A DNA stretch of 30,796 nucleotides from the NCBI GenBank assembly GCA_003427395.1, contig BFEA01000033.1:71429-102224 (forward strand), given 5' to 3'. Source of the stretch: Chara braunii (taxonomy: Eukaryota; Streptophyta; Charophyceae; Charales; Characeae). This document shows positions 18,018 to 27,407 of this stretch, piece by piece (positions within the stretch are counted from its first letter, which is position 1; each line of letters starts with the position of its first letter). The notes below the pieces were generated by a model that saw only the letters and a list, made by a program, of their open reading frames with translations, ran no database searches and was not told the origin of the DNA. Position numbers and translations under genes: made by a program.

Positions 18018-18575
18018 CGAGCTCTTCCAGGCCTCACACCCCCGCATCCTGTTGGGTTACAGGGCAACACGACTCACCCCAGCTCCAACCAGCGTCGTCC
18101 CAGCAGCAATCCTTGGTTGTCCCGTGGAATGCCCACCCCAAAGCATCCCCAAATCTCTCTACCAGGCCTCACGCTCCTGCATCAGCAGGTTACAGGGCCA
18201 CACCCCAGCACCGACCAGCGTTGTTATGGCATCGAACAGCCGCAGATCACTGAGACTTTCAGCAACCCAACCTTATCCGCCTCCGCCCTATACCCTAATA
18301 GTCAATCTCTACCAGGCCTCATACCCCCAACATCTAGGTTGCAGGGTGGCGCGACCCACCCCAGAAACCCCCCACCTGCTAGGCTATAGGGCAGAACGAC
18401 CCGCCCCGGCTCCGGCGAGTGTTAACTAAGTACCAGCCCACCAACAGACACTAGAGTGCCGTCCACCCTCGGCGACTCCCCAGATCTCTCTACCAGGTCT
18501 CATGCCCCCGTACAGCTCGAGTTACAGGGCAGCGCGACCAAGCCCCAGCACCAACCAGCGTCGATCTGGCCTCGT
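18018..18575. repeat. Degenerate tandem repeats of about 140-180 bp
   Basis: Units begin CTACCAGGCCTCA (or a close variant) at about 18022, 18159, 18309 and 18490. Each continues with CCCCC, a GGTTACAGGGCA-like block and CCCAGCACCAACCAGCG-like sequence; a partial unit lies at about 18377. Open frames through here are Pro/Ser/Thr-rich by-products of the repeat rather than recognisable proteins. Confidence 0.7.
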
Positions 18576-20449
18576 CCATTTGCAGACCACTGGGACCAAA
18601 GGATGTCAGCAGTTAACAAACAACCCACCAATCCTCATCGTAGTTGTGGTCCTCGTCATCCAGCTCCTCCAGGCACTGGTTGCAATCGGCCAACAAATTC
18701 GTTCTCACCCCTGCTCCGGCAAGACTTACTGCGGTCGAGCCACCATCTCCACCGCTGCTGTACCGTATTCCCGCCCTACAGGCTAGCCCCTTCGCCGCAG
18801 AGCGCGTTATCTCAGACCATCACCGCCAAAACAGCCCACGGAACCAGCACCAAGCTAGTGAAGATTTTTCTAAAAAACAATTGACTCAGATACACATTGT
18901 TTCGAATTCAAGATTAAGAGCCAAAATTATGACGTAAAGACTGAAATAGGAATTATAGAAGGAATTTTTAGAAATTTAAGATTCGAATTTCAGCACTCTG
19001 AATACGAAAATTAAGAGGAAGGTTGTACAAAAATAGTAGCTCAACTGAAGAGCTTTCTATGGACTTGAGAAGTGAAAAGATTTTAGGAATTATGTATTCT
19101 ATTTGAAGTATGGAATTTGGAAATCAAGATCGAAATTATTTGTTATGTGTAATTAGGAGACCAACACGCTAGTAAAATGACAGATTAGAAGTGCTACTAC
19201 AAAATATTGATTCAAAAGACGTGTGAATATCCAACATAGTATCAATCACCACAATTAGGGTAGAAAATCTAATCGCTGTAATTTGCGTGAGATGACTAAA
19301 AAACCATATGAAAAACTGATCAAGGAGAAGGCTGCCACTCGAAAATTAACCACAAAACCATACGCATCATACCAACCTGCGATTTTCCTGTCATTGTTAA
19401 CTGTTGTCCACCCATCTCAATTCCTCCTCCAATCCCATCACGAAACTTTCCCCCTATGCCTTCTTAGGGGGGAGACCAGCCCCCTCCCGTCGGAAGCAGA
19501 AGGCCACCAGGCCAAGCCCCTGTCAGAGCTCGTCACGACAGTCATCGTTGAGCCTGCCAACTACACCTCGCAGGAGTTTCGATCCTAGTAAGACAAGAGG
19601 ACATGAGGCGGGCAGAAACGGAGAAAACAACAGATAAGGAGGAAAAAACACAAATCGAGAGAGGGAAGGTAAGAGGGAGAACGTAAGAAAGATAACACAA
19701 CCCCTAAGCCACGTTACTTCCTCCCCCAAAGTTGTGGTCACACCATCCCCTAATTCACAGCCCCCACCTTCCCCCATCCACACTCAAGATCAGCTATTCC
19801 GTGCTGATCGGAAGATGCTTCCATATCTTCGTGCTCCCCACTCACCGTGTTCTACCTCCATCGCTCCATATATCCCATACCCAGCTTCACTGGAAAACAC
19901 CAAAGAAGACTCTCAATTAGTAGTAATCGAGTGGCATACTCAGGCTGTCGAACCAAAGGCCCCAGCAACTCGAGACAACCAGTCACACCCTGCTGAGGAA
20001 GACCCCTGAAGAAGACGATGCAAAAAAATCGTTCATCCGAAGCTCTCAACTACGTGTCTGCCCCACAGGAAACTGCGGCGGCCGGACCACCATCACAACC
20101 TTCCCCGTAGCTCCCTACCCCGCCACGCCGAGCCTCCTCATGGCCGCCAAAAACCCTTACTCCCCTCCAGAGCCCGCGCCCATCCGTCCTTGCATCTCGC
20201 GACTCCCAGCACGACACGTCACTGCTCCATCGCCACGTACCGTTCTTCCCCAGTGTGAACACACTGTTTAGGACCGGGTGCACCCGGGGCGCAGCACTCC
20301 CGGTAGCGCTGCGCCCTACACTACTTAGGGAAACAACTTTAAAAAAAATTGACCGAATATTTATTTTATTTTATTTTAATCAGTTGGTTGCCATGATGTG
20401 GTAGGTCCCAGCGAGGACACAAGTGCAGATCGCAGACCACACGTAGCTC
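18576..20449. other. Unassigned sequence, no gene recognised
   Basis: After a last copy of the AGACTTACTGC module (18722-18790) the sequence is AT-rich to 19300, then C-rich with short open frames on both strands that match nothing I know. A GC-rich imperfect hairpin, GGGCGCAGC...GCTGCGCCC, lies at 20286-20314. An ATTTT-rich stretch at 20360-20380 precedes the gag fragment. No splice pattern or domain is convincing. Confidence 0.4.
20286..20314. other. GC-rich hairpin
   Basis: GGGCGCAGC and GCTGCGCCC form a 9-bp perfect stem around an ACTCCCGGTAG loop. It lies about 130 bases upstream of a gag fragment and recalls the GCGCAGC hairpin at 25715-25752. Confidence 0.6.
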
Positions 20450-21181
20450 ATGAGTGGAGATGACAGTGGGGTTGAGGGACTAGACCAAGACGATAGGAGG
20501 CTTACCCGGAGAAGTGCACTCAGTCAACCAACCACTGTCCTGGTGTTAGAACACGGAGAGGAAAGGAGACTGCGGAGAGAAGCTAGAGAAAGGACGACAT
20601 TACGGAGGGCTAGGGAAGCAGCAGCCAACGCCGAAAGGGCACTAGCAGCAGCATTAGCAACAAATGCTAGTGCCAACGTTGAGGCAGCCATGGCTACCGC
20701 CTCTACCATGCCATAGGCCTCATCTCAGGCCTGTTCGTCAGGTGTCAGTCAAGGCGTCTCCCAAGTTTTCGTTAGTCAGCATGTTGGCTTGCAGGTCAGC
20801 CAGCAGCAATCCATGTCAGAGGAGGATTATGAGATTCAACAGGCGGATGCCCTCCACACAGAGTTACGACGGCAGTTGCAAGAGGTAGAAGGTAGGAGAG
20901 AAAAAGCAAGACTTAGAAAAGCCAGACTAGAGGCAAGGGGAGAGGAGTTAGCCAAGTTAGAAGCTATAGATGAGTCAATTTTTGAACCTGTAACTTTGTC
21001 CCTTCGCAACTCCCTGTTGAGTGTAGCTGAAGTGCAAGCGGTGCAGCAAGAGATGTTGGCTGCACTGATAGCTGGTCAGAATCAGATTCTGACCGCACTG
21101 CGGGCGCCACGACCTCCGGTCAGGCAGCCACAGTATGTTGTAGCTCCTATAGTTGCAGGTCCCACGCCATATCTGATCTGA
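20450..21181 (+). pseudogene. Gag N-terminal fragment, Ty3/gypsy family 2 (plus strand)
   Basis: Two open stretches (20450-20716 and 20789-21181), in different frames, encode a highly charged, Ala/Arg/Glu-rich helical protein. EDYEIQQADALHTELRRQLQ and the following Arg/Lys/Glu-rich segment indicate a coiled coil. Then come NSLLSVAEVQAVQQEMLAAL and a Pro-rich tail. The same order (DDRRL.R...; helical; LLRRNVLSLHEAVQTLEWK) is seen in the gag pieces at 25439-26324, which supports a shared family. There is no capsid domain or knuckle here: the homology stops at 21181, where minus-strand sequence begins. This is a detached gag head rather than a host gene. Confidence 0.65.
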
Positions 21182-21219
21182 AGATTTCTTTGGGCCACGA
21201 GCCTAGTACTCTTACTTTC

Positions 21220-21528
21220 CTAAGTGGGAAGAATTCCATGACTATCGTTTCCACTTCTTGATTTAGTATAGATGGCATGGCTTGACGGGGAGATTGGGAA
21301 GGAGGAGAAGACGGCTTTGGTGGCTGAGCCCGGTTGCATGTGCGAGAATTGGAAGGCTCGCGATGGATAAGTCTCTTGTACTTTAACTCCCCATTCTCCA
21401 ACCTTCCATGGCGCCGCTTCATTCAAGATGTCTTTCCAGGCTTGAGGAACACAGTTGATGATGTCATGAAGATTGAGCCCTCGTCTGTGACAGCCCTTTA
21501 GAAGATTGCTTAATTCCTGTTCCGTCAC
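21220..21528 (-). pseudogene. Unplaced ORF fragment, possibly LINE ORF2-derived
   Basis: The minus strand is open for 102 residues (LLKGCHRRGLNLHDIINCVP, AWKDILNEAAPWKVGEWGV). The Trp- and Pro-containing pattern around APWKVGEW recalls the linker between RT and the C-terminal zinc region of plant L1-type LINEs, but no diagnostic motif is present. It sits between the gag head and the minus-strand retroelement body. It does not continue the retroelement RT, which stops just upstream on the same strand. Confidence 0.35.
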
Positions 21529-21540
21529 CCACTGTTTACT

Positions 21541-21748
21541 TTCTTCGTTTCATAGGTGGCTTACTTTGCATATCCCATTCTTGACCCATGACCCGAATCC
21601 AACCCTTCTCTATGAGCACCTTGAGCTGGTGGAGGAGCTCATCTAACTCCGCAGGAGACATCCTATAGATCCGTCCTCTAGGTACTTCGCAACCGGGGAC
21701 GACTTCTATTGCATGAACAATCTCCCTTTCAACCGCACCCCTAGGCTC
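21541..21748 (-). pseudogene. RT N-terminal remnant, Ty3/gypsy family 2 (minus strand)
   Basis: Directly after the protease frame, the minus strand encodes REIVHAIEVVPGCEVPRGRI, YRMSPAELDELLHQLKVLIE and KGWIR. This is the conserved entry into Ty3/gypsy RT (compare IYRMYPRELEELRKQLQDLT in the chromovirus). Homology ends after KGWIR and no catalytic RT motif follows, so the element is truncated there. Confidence 0.75.
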
Positions 21749-22423
21749 CTAAAAAAAGTTTGAATATTGTGCAACGACTGCTTCTATCTCTGGGGTTGAT
21801 TTTACGACCTTCCCTTTCTCAAAAACAAAGACTAAGTACATACCTTCCTCGTGATTATGCTTGTAGTAGTTATAGAAAAACGACGTGCACATGCAACCAT
21901 AGTTCTCCACTAGTCTGTTAGCCTTTAACTTTTGCAGCCTAACGGTCCTTCCATCTGGCAACCTGTGGATCATCACCTTCCTATCCCAATCGAACTGAGG
22001 CTTAGCAACCTTGAGGTAGTACATGCCTAGTGACGTATCGAATGGCAGCTCGTCGCTAACAAGGAACGAGATTCTATGTCTCAGTTCCCCTCCTCCATAG
22101 GAGAAGGTGCAGACTACGTCCTTGACATAGTCCTTTACTACCATAGAGTGTTTGTTGGCTAAGGTAGATGCCACAAATATGCTAAGCCGTTGCACTTGGT
22201 CCCCTAAGCGCAGCCTATCCACACAAGTACGACTGATTAAGTTTCGCGTATAACCTATGTCTGCGAAGGCGCCAACCTTTTGGCCACCTACATTGACTTC
22301 TACCACGAAGTGTTCCCCTTTTGGACCTTTGTTCAACATCGCCCAAGAGTCTCTAGGATCTTTCTCCAACCACTCAGTTTGTAACTCCTCTAAGGACTCA
22401 AACACATCCATTGAACAAAGCAT
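21749..22423 (-). pseudogene. Retropepsin-like protease, Ty3/gypsy family 2 (minus strand)
   Basis: A 224-residue frame with an aspartic-protease architecture: a beta-rich start (EHFVVEVNVGGQKVGAFADI), the active-site loop ADIGYTRNLISRTCVDRL (Asp codon at 22259-22261), the CTFSYGGG stretch and a second lobe-like PFDTSLGMYYL. The residue after the catalytic Asp is Ile rather than Ser or Thr. The plus-strand copy at 27408-28064 has the same DIG. The frame runs on to MYLVFVFEKGKVVKSTPEIE, the spacer before RT. It would process Gag if active, but the copy is truncated downstream. It reads in the same direction as the gag frame 120 bases upstream on this strand. Confidence 0.75.
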
Positions 22424-22543
22424 CGATTGGTCTAGAATCTAGATCTGTCTGCGGGGCGATCGATGGGTCAATAGCCTTGGTTGTCGTCTGAAAAGGAGAA
22501 AGTAAGGTTACCACTTCAGCACGAGTAAGAGCGGCTAACACTC

Positions 22544-23281
22544 CTACTGGCCTGAGGTGTTTCCTTGCGAAGTGCTCGCAGAAGCACCACCAAAGTTTGA
22601 AGATCCGACCGTCACTATTGAGGACGCAACCTTCGTGGCGACCTGCATACTCTTGCAGTTAGCCATGGTGTGACCATATTGGCCACAGTTCAGGCAAGCG
22701 CCTCGTGCAACGCGGTCTCGCCACAACTCGTACTCTAGACCAAATTTTACCCATATGGGTGTTCCTTGATCATATTGACCCTCGGACCGGCCTGCCTTCT
22801 GTTTTCCGGACCCCTTAGTTTTTTCCCTGACAGGAGCAACCACTCCACCATCTGAAGTGTCTCCACCCCCGTCCAACTCTGTCTCATCCCTAAGGGCACA
22901 AAAATCGTCAATCTCAGTGGCTTGACACTCGTGGTCAACGAATATGAGATTGCCATTCTTTCTCCAATCATGAGGAAGCTTTTTCTTCCTTCCATCTGTT
23001 GGTTTCTGTTGGGTACTCCCCAACTTAGCCTCTACATCTAAGGCCTTCTTGCTGAAAAAAGCGAAGTTATGCTGATCGATGGTGGCCTCATCGACCAATT
23101 GGCGTTTGTCTGTAGGCAGACATCTCAAATAAGTGGTGAGAAGTACCTGGGGTTCATACCTTACACCTGACACTACGATCAGTGGTTCTACGACGTTTGT
23201 GACCTCGCGAACAGTCCGGTATCTTTTTGATGCCAGACTAAGCAGCGAGTCGGTGGCCTTCTGAGCCCCTCGGGGGATCAT
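22544..23281 (-). pseudogene. Gag C-terminal half with CCHC knuckle (minus strand)
   Basis: A 245-residue frame. The N-terminal part (RYRTVREVTNVVEPLIVVSG, VRYEPQVLLTTYLRCLPTDK) is the second half of the Retrotrans_gag domain. It is followed by a Lys-rich segment (TDGRKKKLPHDWRKNGNLIF), an acidic linker and a canonical zinc knuckle, CLNCGQYGHTMANC (C-x2-C-x4-H-x4-C), near its C-terminus, then a Ser/Gly tail. Its start is only the first ATG after an upstream frame break; the capsid domain begins earlier, in 23282-23760. The protein would package element RNA. Confidence 0.8.
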
Positions 23282-23760
23282 GCCACCTCTTGTAGACCAT
23301 CTGTACGAACTCTTCTAATGTCTGAGCTTGTGCCCAACCATCGAAGTCCTGACTATATTCCTATTGCTGTACTATTCCATTTAGCCATCTGGCTGCTGAT
23401 CCTTCTAGAAAGGATGCAACAACAATAACTTCCTCCTCTGTCCTTGTGGCATGTGCCTCACATCAGTAGGCACAGTCCTCACCCAGGTGTCTAGGTCCTC
23501 TTCCTTCTTCTTGTCGCCGGAGAAGGGTTTAGGACTCAGCAAGGGAATCTTGGGGGTCCACTGCATGGGTTGTATAGCACACTGTGCTTGCTGCATTGGT
23601 TGTGAAACCAATGGACCAGTCTGTTGTGGCGGGATTTGTTGCTGCAGCGGCAACTGTTGCACAGGATACTGTATATGCGGCTGCCCTGTAGCGGCAGCCG
23701 CTGATTGTGGAAGCGAAGAAGGTACAAAAACCTGCCCACTACTACCTACTACTAGACCGC
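23282..23760 (-). pseudogene. Gag central part, broken (minus strand)
   Basis: It reads a Gln/Pro-rich linker (PVQQLPLQQQIPPQQTGPL) and then the start of the capsid domain (FSGDKKKEEDLDTWVRTVPT). After a frame change it continues as FLEGSAARWLNGIVQQ, a stop, and DFDGWAQAQTLEEFVQMVYK. These match, segment by segment, the plus-strand copy at 26450-26700 (LDTWLRSVPVYLRAK; FLIGSEARWLDGVISEAGYG). Upstream of about 23760 on this strand the gag homology stops at the LINE. Confidence 0.7.
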
Positions 23761-23789
23761 CTGATATGAGAATGCCAAACTTGGAAGTA

Positions 23790-24678
23790 AAGGGTTGCCC
23801 TACCGGCTGCGGACAGAATCTGGAATTTGACCCGGCGGAATGGGAATGGGCACCGGACAAGAATAGAAATATCAAGGGTCATATCCCCATACAAAATTAT
23901 ACAGTCAAATTTGGATACAAACTCTTGGTCAAAACAAAAAATCCAGATCCCATAATCAAGGCCAGATGGCAGAAACTCCTAGGTCCTGACGCTGACAGAC
24001 TCACACAGATTCCGTGGAAAAAAATTTAAAACCAGCAGACCGATCAAAATCAGAAGCCTGCAGTGGCTGATTACATATGCTGCGCTGCCAGTAAGCCGAT
24101 GGCTCCACGTACGACGCCACAAAAACGACCCTACTAGTTCAGACCTATGTTCAGTTTGTTCCGAAGGAGTGCAACAGGACGTGATTCACTGTCTTATTCA
24201 TTGTAAGGAAGCAACAGAGTACTGGGCACGGGCTTCAGCACTCTGGGACTCCCTCTTTCAGACCCCCTTCCCTGAACTACCTATCCAACTTCTCCTCTGG
24301 ACTGACATTCCCGACCAGCTCAAGAAGACAGAAAGGCTGTGGTTTGGCCTCATCAGGAAGGTGACACTATGGATCATTTGGAAAGAAAGATGCAGCAGAA
24401 CCATCGAAGGGTTGTCCAACCCAAGAGACAAAGTATGGGTGGAGACGAGAACACTGCTGCAAGCTGAAATCCTCTGCAAATGGCGAAAGCTACAACAGTC
24501 GATATCGGAAGACGAAAGTCAGCGACAAAAGGCCAGGGAAAAATTCATCGCGCTGTGGTTAGTGGATGGAAAGGTGGCTNAATTACGCAACGACCGGATC
24601 TACTGGAAAGAATGGCATNATTNAGAGACAAGCAGGAAAACCCAAACCGGAACTGCAACAGACAGACAGCTGAGTTGA
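23790..24678 (+). pseudogene. LINE ORF2 C-terminus with zinc-binding RT tail domain
   Basis: The first part reads PAEWEWAPDKNRNIKGHIPI, then a segment ending YTVKFGYKLLVKTKN, a pattern typical of the region just before the zf-RVT domain of plant LINE ORF2. At an A7 run (24018-24024) the frame shifts by one. The continuation reads RPIKIRSLQWLITYAALPVS, RWLHVRRHKNDPTSSDLCSV, then C-S-V-C ... H-C-L-I-H-C and EATEYWARASALWDSLF, the Cys/His signature of zf-RVT. It then continues as a Trp-rich C-terminus (LRKVTLWIIWKERCSRTIEG-like; the precise text reads GLIRKVTLWIIWKERCSR). Ambiguous bases end the readable frame. Function in the full element: the C-terminal nucleic-acid-binding part of ORF2p. Confidence 0.8.
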
Positions 24679-25376
24679 AACAGGTCTGGGCTAAGAGACT
24701 TGAGGCGTACTGGGGGAAACAACGGAGAGGAGAGAAGGGAATAGGCGGGCTGAGTCAGGTAAACAAAGGGTCAGAGTAGGATGGGTAGAGGCAATCCGAC
24801 TGAAGAGAATTTAAGGTCGGAGGCGAATGGAGGAGTAATAGAAGTGAAGACAGGTAACACAGCGAGCATGTTAACCACATAGCGTGAAAGGACCCAGCTG
24901 GGTGGTACAGAAAAAAACTTAGGGCTTGAGGAACCCCGATTGGCTGGGTTGGACCTTGAGTTAGGGTTGAGGGTTTAGGGTATTACGACATAATGTACTG
25001 ACGAAGAGCTAAGGTAAGCGTGGGAAGTGATGAGCTGCAAGTAAGGGTGGCAGGGGAAAGGTGGATAGTAAAAAAACAGGGTGACAGGGCAAGTAAAGAC
25101 AGGGGGTGGGGGAAAAGGCTTAACCTTTCTCGGTTTTCAAGCCACATATGGCAGGTCTCTATAGTAGACCTGAGAGGAAAAGGTGGAGCATGGCAAGCTG
25201 ACAGTCAATCCTACATGGAAATGGAGCAATCAATGCTGGTCAGGGTTCCTTCGGCCAAACGGAAGGAAGTGTGGGTCTGTAATTATGATGTATTGTTTCT
25301 GTGACTTGCCGGTGGAATAGGAACCGGACTGATGCTCCCCAGAATGGAAAAGGAGCCAGGACCATAAGGCCCTGTT
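24679..25376 (+). other. LINE copy B 3' untranslated region
   Basis: A G/A-rich region without a recognisable protein. It ends with GACTTGCCGGTGGAATAGGA, GCTCCCCAGAATGGAAAAGG and CCATAAGGCCCTGTT before the poly(A). The conserved terminal segment is presumably the template recognition end of this LINE family. Confidence 0.7.
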
Positions 25377-25438
25377 AAAAAAAAAAAAAAAAAAGATTGT
25401 ATTGTGTTCTAGTGTAGGGATTAGTTGTTTCTGTTTGT

Positions 25439-25687
25439 ATGAGGGGCAAAGAGAGTAGGGGTGAGGAAGATGATAGGCGTCTAAATAGGAGCGCAGCACG
25501 AAGCATATCTCTAGTGTTTCAGAAGTTAGGTTCAGGGGACGGGAGGAGGTTTAGGGGAGAGCTTGCCGCCAGGACGATCGCTGCAGCTAGGATCACAGCA
25601 GCAGCAGAGCGGCTCTTAGTAGCAATGGCAGCACAGACTTCAGGTCAGAGTGCTCACGACACTCGGCAGTCAATCGTACGTCTCTGA
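25439..25687 (+). pseudogene. Gag N-terminal fragment, family 2
   Basis: Eighty-two residues, EEDDRRLNRSAARSISLVFQ and onward, rich in Arg and Ala. It aligns with the gag head at 20450 (DQDDRRLTRRSALSQ; then an Arg/Ala-rich helix). It ends where an intervening segment begins. Confidence 0.6.
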
Positions 25688-25900
25688 GACGAAACTTCGT
25701 AGTAATAAAATAAATACGCGCAGCTAACTAAATGCCATAAAGGCTGCGCGTACTCGGGCTTGGTTGGTGGTGATTTCTATATGTACATTCTTACCACCAA
25801 CGATAATGAGAAAAGCTACGATTTAATTCAGCTAATTTATGAAGATCATCTCTTTTTTTTCTAGCAAATCCTTGTTTTTTCGAAGCATCCTGTATTTCAG
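25676..25900 (+). other. Intervening segment in gag with two hairpins and intron-like ends
   Basis: It begins near TCGTACGTCT and ends at one of two acceptor-like sites (TCTTTTTTTTCTAG at 25864 or CTGTATTTCAG at 25900), with CAGCTAAT upstream as a possible branch site. Inside, TACGCGCAGC/GCTGCGCGTA (25715-25752) and GTTGGTGGT/ACCACCAAC (25763-25801) form two adjacent perfect stems. The homologous gag head at 20450-21181 has no such segment. Joining the flanks does not give a clean frame, so splicing is unproven. Confidence 0.45.
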
Positions 25901-25928
25901 CAGATAAATCGGGTTAGGGTCGAGTCAG

Positions 25929-26324
25929 ATGGTTGTTGTACAGTCAAACCAACTTCAAATAGCCGCTGCACGTCGTGCACACATTAAAGATGAACTTCAG
26001 GTTGCTCAGACAGAAGAACAAAGAGCAATAAATAGAAGAAACCAACTAGTGAATAGACAGGCAGATAAGGAGGCATTAGAGGGAGCGAATGAGAGTAGTC
26101 GTCGTGAAGGGGAGAAGCTGCTAAGACGGAATGTGTTGAGCCTGCACGAGGCAGTACAGACCCTCGAATGGAAGATAGACTTGATTCTGTCTACCCTGGA
26201 TAGGTTAGTGTCCATAGTGCAGATGGAGGGAACTGAGATTCCCTTCAGCATGGTCCCAACTGTCCGGCCAATAGGGCCACCTCTGCTGAGTCTGCAGCCT
26301 GTTAGGGGGTTGTTTGTTCCTTAG
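25929..26324 (+). pseudogene. Gag coiled-coil region, family 2
   Basis: 131 residues: IAAARRAHIKDELQVAQTEE, the Arg/Lys/Glu helix, LLRRNVLSLHEAVQTLEWKI and a Pro-rich end. It aligns with 20789-21181 (ADALHTELRRQLQEVEGRRE; LSLRNSLLSVAEVQAVQQEM; APRPPVRQP). The pattern is that of a long coiled coil before the capsid domain. The ATG at 25929 is only the first in the frame. Confidence 0.65.
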
Positions 26325-26353
26325 TTCGGTATCATACCACCAAACGAACCCAG

Positions 26354-26790
26354 GTGCATTCTACTCCGTCCCGAGTGCCTGCAGCTATATTGCAGGCACA
26401 GGCATCCTTATCTACAGGACCTGTAAGTGGGACACAACCCCAAGTCTTTGCGAAGACTTCCATGGTACAACCAGTTGTGTTCACAGTTGACAAGACGAGA
26501 ACCTGGACACCTGGCTCAGATCAGTACCTGTGTATTTGCGCGCAAAAGACGCACGTAGACAAGGAGGTGATAGTGGCTGCATCCTTTCTGATCGGCTCTG
26601 AAGCGAGATGGTTAGACGGCGTGATATCAGAGGCGGGCTATGGGCGTGATATGGCTGCATGGGCGCCCAATGTCATGCTGGAGTAGTTTATGAACCTTGT
26701 AAAGGCCAGATGGCACAATATACAGGAAGCGCAGAGGGCCGTAGACAAGCTTAAGAATTTAGATTCCATCATTCCAGTATAGGTCTGTGC
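26354..26790 (+). pseudogene. Gag capsid domain first half, frame-broken
   Basis: The open stretch ends with IVAASFLIGSEARWLDGVIS followed by EAGYGRDMAAWAPNVMLE and a stop. Between about 26490 and 26550 the capsid-like sequence (DENLDTWLRSVPVYLRAKDA) sits in another frame, so two nearby indels flank this piece. After the TAG at 26684 the same frame reads FMNLVKARWHNIQEAQRAVD. The match to the minus-strand gag (DTWVRTVPT; GSAARWLNGIV; EEFVQMVYKRWHD) fixes the identity. Confidence 0.7.
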
Positions 26791-27041
26791 GGGCTGTCAC
26801 AGAGAAGGTAGAGGAATTGATCATGGTGCCTGGAGTGCGATACGACCAGGAGATACGTCTGGATAGCTATCTGAGGTGGCCGCCTGAAAGTACCAGGGTT
26901 CTGCTAGTCAACGAGACCACTACCTCTAGGAACAACTTCACCTCATTTAGCAAGATGGCCCTAGATCTAGAGGCTAAGCTGAGCAATGCTAGTGTGCAGG
27001 GGGCTGCAGTAGGGGTACAAAAGAAGCTGGGCCATGATTAA
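26787..27041 (+). pseudogene. Gag capsid domain second half, family 2
   Basis: RAVTEKVEELIMVPGVRYDQ and EIRLDSYLRWPPESTRVLLV match VREVTNVVEPLIVVSGVRYE and LLTTYLRCLPTDKRQLVDEA of the minus-strand copy. The frame stops (TAA, 27039-27041) where the minus-strand copy has a Trp codon in KKLPHDWRKN. Confidence 0.75.
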
Positions 27042-27294
27042 AGGAAGAAAGGGCACCTTATCTTTGTAGGAGGGAAATCAGGGGAAGGTTGGTGATCTTT
27101 CGGTCCTATAGGACACAACAAAGTAGGTAGGTGGTGAGGAGGCTGCTCAGGAGGGAGGAGTTGCGGCCGCCTCAAGGCGGCCTATAGGAGGGGCCAGCCA
27201 AGGGTTAAGGTAGAGGCAAGATTCTCCGGGAGTCACCATGGGTCAAGGAGAAATTTGAGAAGAGCATTTGGGAGGAGAGGCATTGGAGAGGGGC

Positions 27295-27340
27295 ATGTAT
27301 GCGGCGTGGAGAGTTAGGCCACATCAAGGCTAGATGCCCA
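27295..27340 (+). pseudogene. Damaged CCHC zinc knuckle
   Basis: The frame reads CMRRGELGHIKARC, which matches C-x2-C-x4-H-x4-C in spacing except that the second Cys is Arg (CGT). The nearby gag frame (27042-27294) is interrupted, so no intact nucleocapsid exists. Confidence 0.6.
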
Positions 27341-27407
27341 ATAGGTCCAAGCCTAGTACCCAACAGGGAAATCAAACGAGTCAGTATAAGTTGTCGTTGC
27401 TTCTACA

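Larger units (their letters stand above)
23780..25394 (+). mobile_element. LINE copy B, 5'-truncated L1-type element with poly(A) tail
   Basis: It starts within ORF2 (C-terminal part only), continues through a 3' untranslated region of about 600 bases and ends in A18 (25377-25394). Its last 220 bases match the minus-strand LINE tail at 3232-3475. There is no ORF1, endonuclease or RT domain, as expected from 5' truncation during target-primed insertion. I could not find a convincing target-site duplication. Three ambiguous bases lie at 24580, 24619 and 24623. Confidence 0.85.

Noticed and set aside
17850-18389. 179-residue Pro/Ser/Thr-rich frame, possible structural protein
   Set aside because: The sequence follows the degenerate tandem repeats, a second frame is open over the same repeats, and there is no conserved residue pattern beyond the repeats.
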